Assembly: GCF_910592395.1 (NCBI RefSeq) | Contig: NC_088315.1 | Span: 8,062,501-8,126,500 of the forward strand | Source: Lineus longissimus | Taxonomy: Eukaryota > Nemertea > Pilidiophora > Heteronemertea > Lineidae | Direction: 5' to 3' | DNA: 64,000 nucleotides | Shown here: in pieces, positions 34,701 through 44,462 of the stretch | Layout: each line of letters begins with the position of its first letter | How positions within the stretch are numbered: the stretch's first letter is position 1 | Notes under the pieces: model-generated | Told to the model about the DNA's origin: nothing | Databases searched by the model: none | What the model saw: the letters and a program-made list of their open reading frames with translations, nothing else | Position numbers and translations under genes: made by a program

Positions 34701-37700
34701 GGAGACGAGTCATTGGACAGTAAACCTGTTGTGATGCCACCTCTCCGGTTGCATGGAGTTGTGATACCGGATGTTTCACAGAAACGACCGGATTCAACAC
34801 CAGAAAAAACATCGGAACCAGATATCAAAGTGGCACAGCTAGGGAAAGCACCGGTGTCGCCTGCTTTACCAAAATTCCGACAACTGTCGATCAATTCGCC
34901 TGAAAAAAGATCACCAACCTTTGACTCAGACAGTAAACCAGCTGATAATTCTATGAATGTCAAAATGCGGACTATCACGGTTCCTGGATTACCGTCCGGA
35001 GCTGAAAACATGGTGCCTGTTCGACCGGTGGCGGCAAATGATTCTGATGCTGATGGTTCATATGTGGAACCTTCGACAGTACATAGTGAAGGGCCTTTGT
35101 TGAGAAGGCCTACTACAGCCCAAGTTAAACTTATGGTGAGTACTAATTGTCAACTGGCTACAGTATTTTCCACACTGCCTGCATTTAGAATGTACCATAC
35201 ACTTAAGCTAAATAGCTCCTTGTTTCTGTCCTCGCGTCAGTTTGTACATCCACCCACAGCAGGCCTTTGTATTGTTAGTGAAATACATTCATCAAAACCC
35301 TGCTGATATTGCCTTGATTTGGTGAGATATCACGGCCACTACATCAATTAAAACACACTTCAGCAACATCATATTTTAACTAAATCCATGCAATGTCTGT
35401 TTTAAAATCGTTCATGAATTTGGGAAACCCACAAGCCAAGTTTCCCAGGCTGGATGATTTCCCTTTCCTCTGGGGTGGCTGTATTTCCAACAGTCATCAC
35501 TTGTACATGGAGTTAGTTGACCCTTGTGATATGTGGCTGTGATGTCAACACAATACACCACCATGCTGTAACACATAGCATCACTGAACTCCATCAAATG
35601 TCTATTTTGGCTAGGTATCACCATTTTGGCTAGAACTAACAAAATAAATGTCAATTTCAAGGGTGGCAGTCTGTTGTTTATCAGACAGCCTCCCAGTTTT
35701 TAAAGGGGCATGCACTTAATTTTGAAGATTAGATTTCAAGTTCAGCAAAACTTGTCGTGCCTATGGCCAAACCTCAACTTAAAGGCTTGGACTGACTGAA
35801 AATTTCTTCTTCAGAATACTAGTGATGGCGAGGTTTCCACGATGCCAAATTATAGTATTGAAGAACGTGCTGCCGTAGAACAGTTGCGAAACAAACTTAG
35901 ACAGAGAGAAAGATTGAAATTAGCTTTGAAGGTTGGTAGATGTCGCATTCTGTTCTTGGGAATTTGATTCTTATTGTAGTTTTTTGGGGTGCCTATTGGT
36001 TTATATGACTGACTAATGAAACCTCCCATTACTTTGTCATCATGTAGTTGTAGTGCCTTAAATCTCACCTCCATCACTCTTCTATCACTGCCTAGTTAAT
36101 CTTTTATGTGTAGGTACAAGTAACACAATAAAGACCCTGTAAAGACCCTTTCTTGCCCTTTTCCTTAAGTGTTTCATGATGATATTCTGATCCTATCTCT
36201 CAAACCTGACAATTATTGCTACTTACTAAAGAACTCCCTTGGGACAGATGGACCTTGCCTTAGAAATGGGGAAGACACTCAACCCTCTTATTGTAAAGCA
36301 CAGGAAGAGGTTTACACAATGAATCTAGCTCATCAGAGGTTTGGCTTAAACCATGTGCAGTGATTTAGGGTGGTTTTATTGGATTAATACTAGTTGCACT
36401 CAGAAATTCAAGCTCAGTTTTTATAACAAATGGAGTAGTTCTTTAAAGGTTGTGCGTCTCTCAGTTTAAACAGTGTTTTTCAGAAAGTTAAAGACATAAA
36501 ACTAATCTTTAACTCACTTTTCATATTTCAGATGATGGAAGAAGATAAGATGAAATCCCGCAAATCTTGGGAGAAGAATCTCTTATCAGGCAGTGAGGGG
36601 GAGAAGAAACCTGACGTCTCACCCCAGCCGCCACCGCAACATACCAAGTAAGCTCCTCATATTCAATTCTCTATGCGGGTCACTATAAAGGGAAACTTAG
36701 CTTAGCTTAGTTTTCATTACTTCATATTTTCACTTGTTTTCTTGTGCCCAACTTGGGGTTAGTAGTGCCCATCCAGACTTTTAGATTTTGAAATGATCAT
36801 TTGTATTTGCAAATGATCATTTATATTTGTATTTGCAAAGATCATCTATATTTGTATTTGCAAAGATCATCTACATTTGTATTTTTCCTCAAAATTTGAA
36901 TTGGTTTTCTATATTGTTTATCAAAATTCCTGGGGATTGATCACATTTCTTTAGGCAATATTCTTGCTTGACTTGTGACCTGTGATATCGCTAAAGACCG
37001 ATGGTAGATAATTTACATATTTGGTGACCACCTGATCTGTCTTAAAATCATGGAGAACTGGGAACTTACAATTGTCAGTGTGGGTTTAAATAGACAAATG
37101 CAACGACTCCAGTCTATTCAGACGTTTCCTATAATTGGTACTTTTGCAATGAATGACTTTACAAATTTGGTCAACCAGGTTAAGTACTATTGCGAACAGA
37201 GAATGTAGTTTACGCTACGTCTTTACAAAAGTCAGCAGCGATACCCCAACGTGTTCAGGTTTGTGGTTGTTTATCTGCGCTTTCATTGGTTGAGGTTTTG
37301 AGACTTACAATTGTCAGAAAAGTGTGTCAACCTACCTGTTCAATGCATAGTAAACTGTGGGCGGTCATGCCACAAGTTAATTAACCGGTCTTAGATCGGC
37401 GAGTCTAGAGTATAGCATTTCGGTGCTTTCCTGATTCCAGGCAATGTGATATCCATTGGCAAAATGTCACCCATTCTCATTGTTGTTCTTGCGTCAAAAG
37501 CTGAACCTCTCTCATGAGGGGACTTTACTTTACTCAACCCCCTTCACTTAAACCCTCATAAGAGCAACATCACAGGTTACAGAATTGTGCATGCTTCACT
37601 TTTATATATTTTCCACATATTTTTCTCTTTACGTTTAATTCAGACATAAATGTCGACATCACCATCACCACCGGAGACGACGAAGCACGGGTGATAAAAA

Positions 37701-39155
37701 TCACTGCCGAGATTCCAAGAATTCTCAAGAAAGCAGCGTTCTGAGTGAAGAAGAAATGGTACAGATTAACAGAAACATTAAACATATTGGTGTCTTGATT
37801 CAGCCTTGAACTAGTGTTACAATTCGACTGAGTCAAGTTTCGGTCCCAAATTGGTTGTTTCCATTCAATTTGACCTCTCTAATCAGGCCACCTCTCTATA
37901 AAAGACAACACTTGTCAGTCCCAAAGGTGTCCTTAATAGAGTGGTTCTACTGTACATGTTTATAACTTACATAATATTGCCTTCATGATGAATTGCCATA
38001 GTCTGATTCAGTTATTGTTTGTCTTTCTTTAGATGTTGAAAAGACTTGGCCGCAATATGAGGGCTAGAGACAGGCGACTTAATGCACCTCTCAACCCCAT
38101 GGAGAAGGAAGCTTCCGCCAGAAGCCAAGTGAGTATGATGCAATCGGGTCTTGGGATGCCAATAGATGGTGCCTTTTTTCCTAGTATGTGCGTCCAAATG
38201 ACGTCAAAACTCAGACAAAATTGATTGCGCCTCATCTTGAAGCAGCAGCGGTATAGTGTTGCTGGTTCCCTTTTGTGACCTCTCCTCAAGATACAATCGG
38301 GGCCACTTCTATCAATGATGCATTTGGAAAAGGGGAGAACTACTGATAATTGTTGCTTTTGGTATCTCCTATCCTGTGTGAGGCAGATAATCGGAATTGT
38401 AAGCATTAGAGGGAATAAAATTGACCTGTTCATCCAGCGATGACTGTGGCATTAAAACAAGAATGCCGTGGGGACCATATCTGAATAGCTTGAAGGGCCA
38501 TTGTATGACCCACGATGGTACTGAAAGAGAGAAGACGTGTTCCCTGTCAGTTTCTGGAGGGGTGGATAACAGCACAATTATTCCAAGTGTGACCACTCGG
38601 GGGCCCTTTTCATTAGGGGGCAGGGGGCTACATGTCTGAACCATGTGTTTTTGATACAGATTTGGGACAAAAAGTGGTGTCCCCCAAAGACAAAGTTAAA
38701 TATGACTCTGCCACTTGACGAATTTCCCGTTCCTTTTTTTCCAGGATCTTCTCCAGCTTCTGACGCAGAGCCAGAAAATCACTGCTGACAAACCAGTTAT
38801 TCTCTTCACTCGCACACATGCAGTTGATGAGGACCGCGAAGACGCCAACACCATCGTCTCTGATAGCGCTCAACCTATGGCCATGTCGACCGTTGATAAA
38901 ATCAACTCAAACAGCAGGAAACATCGTCGGGGACGCGGTAGGCACAGGATGCCCACGCTCAAAACACCTTTCGATAAACCGATCCCAGAGGCCAGTGGCG
39001 GCAATAACAATATGGACAGCCATCGAAGCGAAATATCGGTGATGTCCGATTCCGCAGTCGATCGGTTAATAAGTGATGGAACTTTAGTCAGAACGAAAGC
39101 TGATTTAGCTTTGCCCCAAAATGTGCGAAGGAACATTGTTTGTCCTTCTATTTGA
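31441..39155 (+). CDS. Membrane-anchored acidic/serine-rich protein with PP1-docking-like motif (nine exons)
   Basis: Exons 31441-31716, 31920-32095, 32799-34041, 34638-35135, 35815-35931, 36532-36647, 37644-37758, 38033-38128 and 38745-39155 join in phase to 1015 residues. An in-frame TAG 12 bases upstream supports this start. Residues 5-30 form one hydrophobic segment (ISTLVPFFLVIVTLTLGLYF), followed by a basic, cysteine-rich stop-transfer sequence (NPKKRPHCCCSS). KSVAF at 84-88 fits the RVxF motif by which regulatory subunits hold protein phosphatase 1. Residues about 200-250 are a Ser/Asp/Glu run with casein-kinase-2-like sites. A charged helix follows in exon 5 (EERAAVEQLRNKLRQRERLK), then a His/Arg run and a basic tail. 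I recognise no family; orientation is probably cytosolic C-terminus. Confidence 0.82.
31920..32095 (+). CDS. Gene 4 exon 2: Ser-rich linker
   Basis: Acceptor CCAACATTTCAG and donor AG|GTACAA. Reads SIIFMPPPSAKIETVGVSGS, then a Ser/Val stretch. The donor is weaker than the others, but phase (AG|G giving Arg) matches exon 3. Confidence 0.7.
32799..34041 (+). CDS. Gene 4 exon 3: long acidic disordered region
   Basis: Acceptor CTTATTTCAG, donor GCG|GTAGGT. About 414 residues dominated by Ser, Glu and Asp, including FTSTSDSSSDSDAESDSETS. No globular domain is seen. Confidence 0.85.
34156..34541. repeat. Near-perfect 193-base tandem duplication in an intron
   Basis: Copies at about 34156-34348 and 34349-34541 begin with TTTTTAGTGATAGTGTAGTC and end with GAATTGAATACTGCACA. 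No difference was seen by eye over the aligned part, so the event is recent or the tract is under gene conversion. The twin short open frames are a consequence. Confidence 0.85.
34638..35135 (+). CDS. Gene 4 exon 4
   Basis: Acceptor CTCTTTCAG, donor ATG|GTGAGT. 166 residues starting TTHFQAGMYENIAKLGRLNS, with Pro-rich basic segments; disordered. Confidence 0.85.
35136..35814. other. Intron 4 of gene 4 with a dispersed-repeat fragment
   Basis: Near 35603-35665 the phrases GGCTAGGTATCACCATTTTG, GGCTAGAACT and AATTTCAAGGGT match the terminal arm of the fold-back elements at 48181-50578. No exon seen. Confidence 0.45.
35815..35931 (+). CDS. Gene 4 exon 5: charged helix
   Basis: Acceptor CTTCTTCAG, donor AAG|GTTGGT (weak after GT). 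39 residues ending in ERAAVEQLRNKLRQRERLKL, a likely coiled coil. Confidence 0.75.
36532..36647 (+). CDS. Gene 4 exon 6
   Basis: Acceptor TCATATTTCAG, donor AA|GTAAGC. Reads MMEEDKMKSRKSWEKNLLSG and ends in a Pro-rich stretch. Confidence 0.8.
36790..36890. repeat. About 30-base tandem repeat in intron 6
   Basis: TTTGTATTTGCAAAGATCAT is present in about three successive copies with small changes. Confidence 0.6.
37644..37758 (+). CDS. Gene 4 exon 7: His/Arg run
   Basis: Acceptor TTTAATTCAG, donor ATG|GTACAG. Reads KHKCRHHHHHRRRRSTGDKN and on to SSVLSEEEM. The poly-basic run could be a localisation signal. Confidence 0.75.
37865..37953. mobile_element. Inverted-repeat fragment sharing GTCCTTAATAGAG
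   Basis: The right end reads TACAGTAGAACCACTCTATT on the opposite strand. The inner motif GTCCCAAAGGTGTCCTTAAT matches the small element at 13836-13898. Confidence 0.35.
38033..38128 (+). CDS. Gene 4 exon 8
   Basis: Acceptor GTCTTTCTTTAG, donor CAA|GTGAGT. 32 basic residues, starting MLKRLGRNMRARDRRLNAPL. Confidence 0.8.
38745..39155 (+). CDS. Gene 4 terminal exon
   Basis: Acceptor TTTTTTTCCAG. 136 residues from DLLQLLTQSQKITADKPVIL to NIVCPSI-stop, with a basic patch (RKHRRGRGRHRM). The long structured-looking start makes this the best region for a homology search. Confidence 0.88.
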   Translation, partial: DLLQLLTQSQKITADKPVILFTRTHAVDEDREDANTIVSDSAQPMAMSTVDKINSNSRKHRRGRGRHRMPTLKTPFDKPIPEASGGNNNMDSHRSEISVMSDSAVDRLISDGTLVRTKADLALPQNVRRNIVCPSI

Positions 39156-39274
39156 TTCTAGGACGTGAAGTAGTTGTAACCAGTGACTGACATGTATTAG
39201 TTGGGGAGTATAGGTACCGTAATAACATGTTCTGACTGTTAAGATTGTCCTTCGTGACCTCTTTGATGATGAAA

Positions 39275-39280
39275 AATAAA
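39275..39280 (+). terminator. Poly(A) signal of gene 4
   Basis: AATAAA lies 120 bases past the stop codon, a normal distance for a short 3' UTR. Confidence 0.6.
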
Positions 39281-39799
39281 GATGCTTCAATTGGAGACTA
39301 CAAGGAGCCAGGTAGATCAAATTAAGATACACCAAGTTGCCACTTGGGGTATCTCATATTCCACAGTACTGTTCACGCTGTATGAGGAATATAATTATCG
39401 CTGAATCAAACACATCCCTAAGTGTGCATACTTGTCAACTGAAGACTACCAATTTGACCCTTTAGTTCTTGCCTTGTTGTCCCCTTTTGTACCTACAATA
39501 AAGGCTGTGTGGGGTTGTGAACAAAGACAGCTTATTCAATTGGAAGACACCTGCTTGACATCACCAGGAAATACTTCAGATCTGTCTCTTCTCCAGAGTT
39601 GCAGCGCAGTGTTTTCTGAGGTTGTGTCAATGAAAAGATAGTTTATACTTGGTACCATTTACTGGTATCAGTGTGATAGTTTTAAATGTCCTGAGGATAG
39701 AGCATCAGGGACACAAAGGATTCTATTATGCACTTTAATCTCTTGGGTATTGAAGGTAATGAGCCTCTATTGAAGGATAACCTGTCACATGATAGTAGG

Positions 39800-40020
39800 G
39801 ATGGACACTTTTTCCTGGGGGACATTTAAAACTGCTACACGGGGGTACTTGCTCTTAAATTTGAATGTTGGCTATAGTAGTTTTATAATTACTGAAAAAA
39901 AAGAGTTCAGGACACTTTTTCCTGGGGGACATTTAAGACTGCTACATCGGGATACTTACTCTAAGGTGCATAATCCAGTCTTTGGATATAGGTAGTTTTG
40001 TAGTTACTGATAAGAAGAGT
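39800..40020. repeat. Roughly 106-base tandem duplication
   Basis: GACACTTTTTCCTGGGGGAC at about 39804 recurs at about 39910, with matching downstream text (ACTGCTACA, GTTTT.TA.TTACTGA.AA). The copies have diverged. Confidence 0.6.
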
Positions 40021-41270
40021 ACAAATGTAAAAGCTACTATGTCCACTTCGGTTCTTTTCAAGTAAATACAACTTTCCTCTTATCATTTTTGCACTATAAG
40101 TTATGGCTTATTACCTACGTCTCAATAGTACTTTACAAATGTAAATGTTCATATCAAAAAGTTAGTTAATGAATTAATTACTCTTTGGAATTTTAACCCA
40201 AATTTAATTAGATGCTGTCCTGTTTATGTCTGTATTTATTCTCTTTATAGTCATTTGTAAAATTAAAAATATTTTAAACCATTATAAATTGCCTTTAAGA
40301 ATTATTTTTCTAAATGCCAAGACGCTCACTGTGCTAACGTACATGGAATAATATGAGGTGACTGTAAACATGGAATGGGGTATTGTAGGCAAACAAACTT
40401 CGTTTTGCCATTTGCGTTTATTAGCACTGCTTTTCAGAACCGCTAGGGATTGTAACGTTGCTAAATGCAGACGCCTGGTTTGAACATATTTCCGTGGCAC
40501 ATCTTCAAAGATGCCTCACCAAAGTCACGGCTTATTGTGAAAGCTGTCTTCAGATTGGGACAGCTTTACACCATATTCTTACGTGGAAGTAAATTTAATC
40601 CCAAACCTCCTTATTATGAGCTAGTCCCTCTTATCCCTGCCACTTTTCCCCCTGATTGTGACAGTGTTTGTGATTGTGACTTTGTGTTGATGGGTTGTCA
40701 TTCCGAAATACGTTTATTTTATGGCCAGTTATAAACGTACTGGTGTGACACTTAATATAGTCCCTAGTCGTGTGTCCCTGTCGCACCCATGTGAAAGGAT
40801 TTTCAGTTCTCCATCACGGCATGAGTGAGAAAGAGAATGTTGTCCCCGTGTTCATCCCAAAGCTGTGTCTTGAAGACAAAGTCGTCACCATGTCGGGACA
40901 GGAGTGCATTAACAGAGCTGATGCTTCGCCCGACAACACACGCAACTATTATGTTGACAAGTAAAGCTATTGAGAAAACGGCCCCTCAGAATATTGAAGT
41001 TTTGGGGGCTAAGATGTTTAGTGGATGGGGTGGGGCCGATGACCAAAAAAATAGACCTAAGTAGTGCGACGATTATGCATACTTTGATCAAATTAGGGAG
41101 TGGTCGTATTTCTGAATAGGTATTCAAAGATGTTCATAAACCATGTTTCATTACTTCTAATAGACTTGTTAATAGGCATAGGCCTATTATTTCTTTCAAC
41201 TGATATTTGGATGGATGAGATACCCGCATGGCTTTCATTGCGGTAACAGATGGGAGTCACATGGATGAAA
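40021..41270. other. Intergenic DNA, nothing recognised
   Basis: AT-rich; only short open frames at 40465-40734 and 40770-41064 without domain or splice support. Confidence 0.5.
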
Positions 41271-41271
41271 G

Positions 41272-41465
41272 TGATTCGCGTGTGTCTATCGAGTTACCTC
41301 ATGATGTTCGTTACAAAATAACTACCTCTGATTGGTCAACGATATGGTGCAGGGTCACATGATATGATTCGGGTGTGTCTATCGAGTTACCTCATGGTGT
41401 TCGTTACAAAATAACTACCTCTGATTGGTCAATGATATGGTGCAGGATCGCATGATATGACGTCA
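41272..41465 (+). promoter_or_regulatory. Possible promoter: duplicated CCAAT segment and palindromic CRE
   Basis: A roughly 94-base unit (GTGTGTCTATCGAGTTACCT to TGGTGCAGG, ending CATGATATGA) occurs twice. Each copy holds ATTGG, the CCAAT box in reverse. TGACGTCA, a perfect cAMP-response element, follows at 41458-41465. The combination is typical of animal housekeeping promoters; activity is inferred only. Confidence 0.4.
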
Positions 41466-41537
41466 GAAGACATAGGCCAACGTGGCAAACAACGAACCCT
41501 GGATCTTTGGCGGCGGCCATCAACTTCTTCAACAAAA

Positions 41538-41583
41538 ATGTCGGTTTTTCACACATTTTGCAGAAGAATATCAATAAATTCTG
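41538..41583 (+). CDS. Candidate first exon of an unresolved gene
   Basis: ATG at 41538 in a fair start context (AACAAAAATGT) opens MSVFHTFCRRISINS, then a strong donor G|GTAAGTAAG at 41584. The N-terminus is short, basic and amphipathic, as in mitochondrial targeting peptides. No downstream exon is convincing; a phase-compatible frame at 47912-48054 (ends LLWHLPAGFKSAVA-stop) has a poor acceptor inside a satellite monomer. Confidence 0.25.
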
Positions 41584-41636
41584 GTAAGTAAGTGTTTATA
41601 ATTATTTTATTTATTTATGACTTGAAGAGAAGTAAA

Positions 41637-41670
41637 TCCATGTCTTCACCTTTATCAAGGTGAAGACATG
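41637..41670. other. Perfect 15-base-stem hairpin
   Basis: CCATGTCTTCACCTT and AAGGTGAAGACATGG flank a 4-base loop TATC. There is no T-run or gene end nearby, so a terminator role is unlikely. Confidence 0.6.
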
Positions 41671-41999
41671 GATGTCTTTCCAACATAAGCCTTCTCAAAA
41701 ATGCTTCACGAGGGTGTCTCGGTAAGACGAAGAATCCTGACTCTCTCCAAACTTCGATAGAGAAGCATTGTCATAACTTTTACTATGAAGGACGAACGGC
41801 CGCAGACGTTGAAATGATTTCAATGTATTTTCGACAAATCGCAATGTCGGCATTTCCCGGTTTATTTTGAGACCACGTGGCATTTTCAGCTTTGGACAAG
41901 AAGGTTGACCGCCATTTTGTTGTCCGTAATATATAGCTTTGTACGCTAATCCGCGTAAAAGACGCCAGACAATGGCTCGAGAGGCACAGTTATCTAATG

Positions 42000-43260
42000 G
42001 CGTTTTTTCTCCATATTTCGAAACAGAGATGGCCTGTATAGTCTGGATGCTGTAAAAGAGATGCAGTCAGACCATCATAGGAAATGCTGAAACGAAAGGA
42101 CGATGGGCGGTTCATTCAACATCAGACTCGAGGCGTTCAATAGGACCATATGATAAGGACTGACAGAGCACCATTTGCATGGTAAGTAGATGTAGTTCAT
42201 TTCTGACAAACTCCAGCTTTGCTTCCCTCATCGAATTGACGGAATAAACGGAACGGAATGCCGGGAATCGACATAGTTACTGTTCAGATGACACCACTTT
42301 CGCGGACATATACGCCCCGCAATGAAAGAATGTAGCGTAGAATGGTCCCGTTCTGCAAATATAGTTTTGCACGCTTGTTGTTCCTGGCCGAGTTTACAGT
42401 AACTCGGATCCAAAATCTCGAAACTTCCCGAAACAAATAGAGTTTTGTATGCATATCGCTGGGGCTGTTGCATGTAGCTATCGCAGCCATTCAAATAGAA
42501 AACAAAGCTCTTGATGGATGTTTCAAATGTTTGTGGTCGTCAAGTCGATCATTTTCACCACGATTTCTAATGGGTATTCGATTTCTTTTTTCCATATTTT
42601 GCAACTGAGATGGGCTTTGCTGTAAGGCGTTCAATAGGGCCATATGAATAGGACGGCCCGGCTGAGCATCATTTGCCTGGTAAGTAGTTCATTTCGGACA
42701 AACTCCAAGTTTTCTAGCCTCGTAGAATTGTTCAGATAACAGCACTTTTGCGGACGTCCTGCGATAAACGAATGTTGTGTAGAATGGTCCCGTTCTGCAA
42801 ATATAGCTTTGTACGCTTGTTGTTCCTGACCGATTTTACAGTAAATCTGATCCAAAGTTTATGTCGTTGATCTCGAAACTTCTTGAAACAAAATTCAGCT
42901 TTGTACGCATATCGCTCGTTGGATGCTGCCGTCGCAGCCGTGTTAAACTTCTGATAGATGTTTCAGGCTGTTTAGTCGATCCTTTTCACCACAGATTTCT
43001 AATGGCTATTTGGTTACTTTTTTCCATGTTACGCAACTGAGATGGGCTGTATAGTGAGAATGCTGTAAAAGCGCTGCGGAAAAGGAAACGCTCGAACGAA
43101 ACGACGATGGTCTTTGATGCTCGGTTAACATCAGACTCAAGGCGTTCAATAGGACCATATGAATAGGACGGGCACAGCACCATTTACGTGTGGTAAGTAA
43201 ATCATTCCATTTCGGACCAACTCCTATTTGCTGCTGGCCTCATTGAATTAACGGAACGGA
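42000..43260. repeat. Three divergent copies of an about 500-base tandem repeat
   Basis: Landmarks recur at roughly 500-base spacing: CTGAGATGGGCT (near 42027 in variant form, 42606, 43038), GGCGTTCAATAGG (near 42131, 42628, 43143) and TGGTAAGTA (near 42180, 42679, 43192). AGAATGGTCCCGTTCTGCAA is shared by the first two copies. Each copy keeps a donor-like GTAAGTA. Confidence 0.6.
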
Positions 43261-44462
43261 TTACCTGACCGACACTATTAATGATAGTATACTGTTCAGT
43301 TAGCAGCACTAGTATCCATTTATCTTGTGAACAATAATTTTATTCCTGCACTTTGTGCCAACCTACGGATGTATATGTCTGGCGCCCTCTCCACAGAAGC
43401 CACGTCATCATCTCCCGCTGGTCCTCCCTTTGGAAAACATCTTTACAACTATTTTAAGTTTTATCATGTTCCATCATATTCCGTTCATTCCGTTCTGTTT
43501 CGTCAATTCAATGAGGCAGTATTCTTTCAGTCAATGCTCTAAGGCACGAAAGTACCACCTTTCAAAAAACAAATGTGTTGTCTCAACAATCGTAGCCCCT
43601 CACAAGCGTCTATGCCCCCTCCCCCATCCTCTTTGGACCCCGAGGGAAAGAATCCATCGGAGATAGCTCAATGCAAGACCAGAGCTTAATGAATCAAGAG
43701 AGAAAGATAAATATGCTCCCTAGCTGTATTTTATTTTTTAACTACCACCTTTTCAGCACTCCCCCACTCCCCCAAAAACCTCCCAAAGTCATCAGAATGA
43801 ACGCATTGAAGGAGTCAGTTCCCTCATTACCCAGAAGATAGCGTTTGAAGCCTTCAGAAGAGACAATTTCTGCTCGTGTGATATTACAGTATATACTCTA
43901 AAACCTCGAATACAAGGTCTGAGGCTCCGCCCCCATTCATTACAATGGAGGAGGATGTTGTTCAAGGTGCAAGTCATGATGAAATTAGTTTTCCCCAATA
44001 TCAATTATAAAGAAACGACACAATGGGTCTCTTTTATTAGAAGAAATGGGCCTACTATAATCAGTGATGTTGATTTCGTTTCACTGTCAATGTCAGGCAA
44101 GGTCAGAGCGTGATTATAATACATGCGACTCCACTGGCATTGATAAAAGAATAATACCTGACTATTGGCCCATCTCCATTCAAAACCATTGTAATGAATG
44201 GGGCCTCATAGCTTGTATTGGAGGTTTTAGAGTACATCTTCATGTCCATTATGTACAATGTATCAACATTTTGTGTACATGTATAATTTCATGTATCGAA
44301 CTGGCTGAAAATGCTTTGTAAAAGTCCTTATAATTAACTTATAAGAAGTACTTCTCCATACATGTTCCCTTCTGCTTACTTAATTGACGTACTGTATAAT
44401 GAATAACCTCCTTCGCGATATGAGTTTCCTTCTATCGTTACCAGTCTGATTAAATAGGAGAA
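43261..44462. other. Intergenic DNA, nothing recognised
   Basis: Only short open frames (43327-43666, 44064-44321). An inverted pair near 43896-43950 and 44183-44237 (CTCTAAAACCTCGAATACAA against TTGTATTGGAGGTTTTAGAG) suggests a roughly 340-base inverted-repeat remnant. Confidence 0.45.

Noticed and set aside
41637-41670. Rho-independent terminator
   Set aside because: Perfect hairpin but no T-run and a eukaryotic context.
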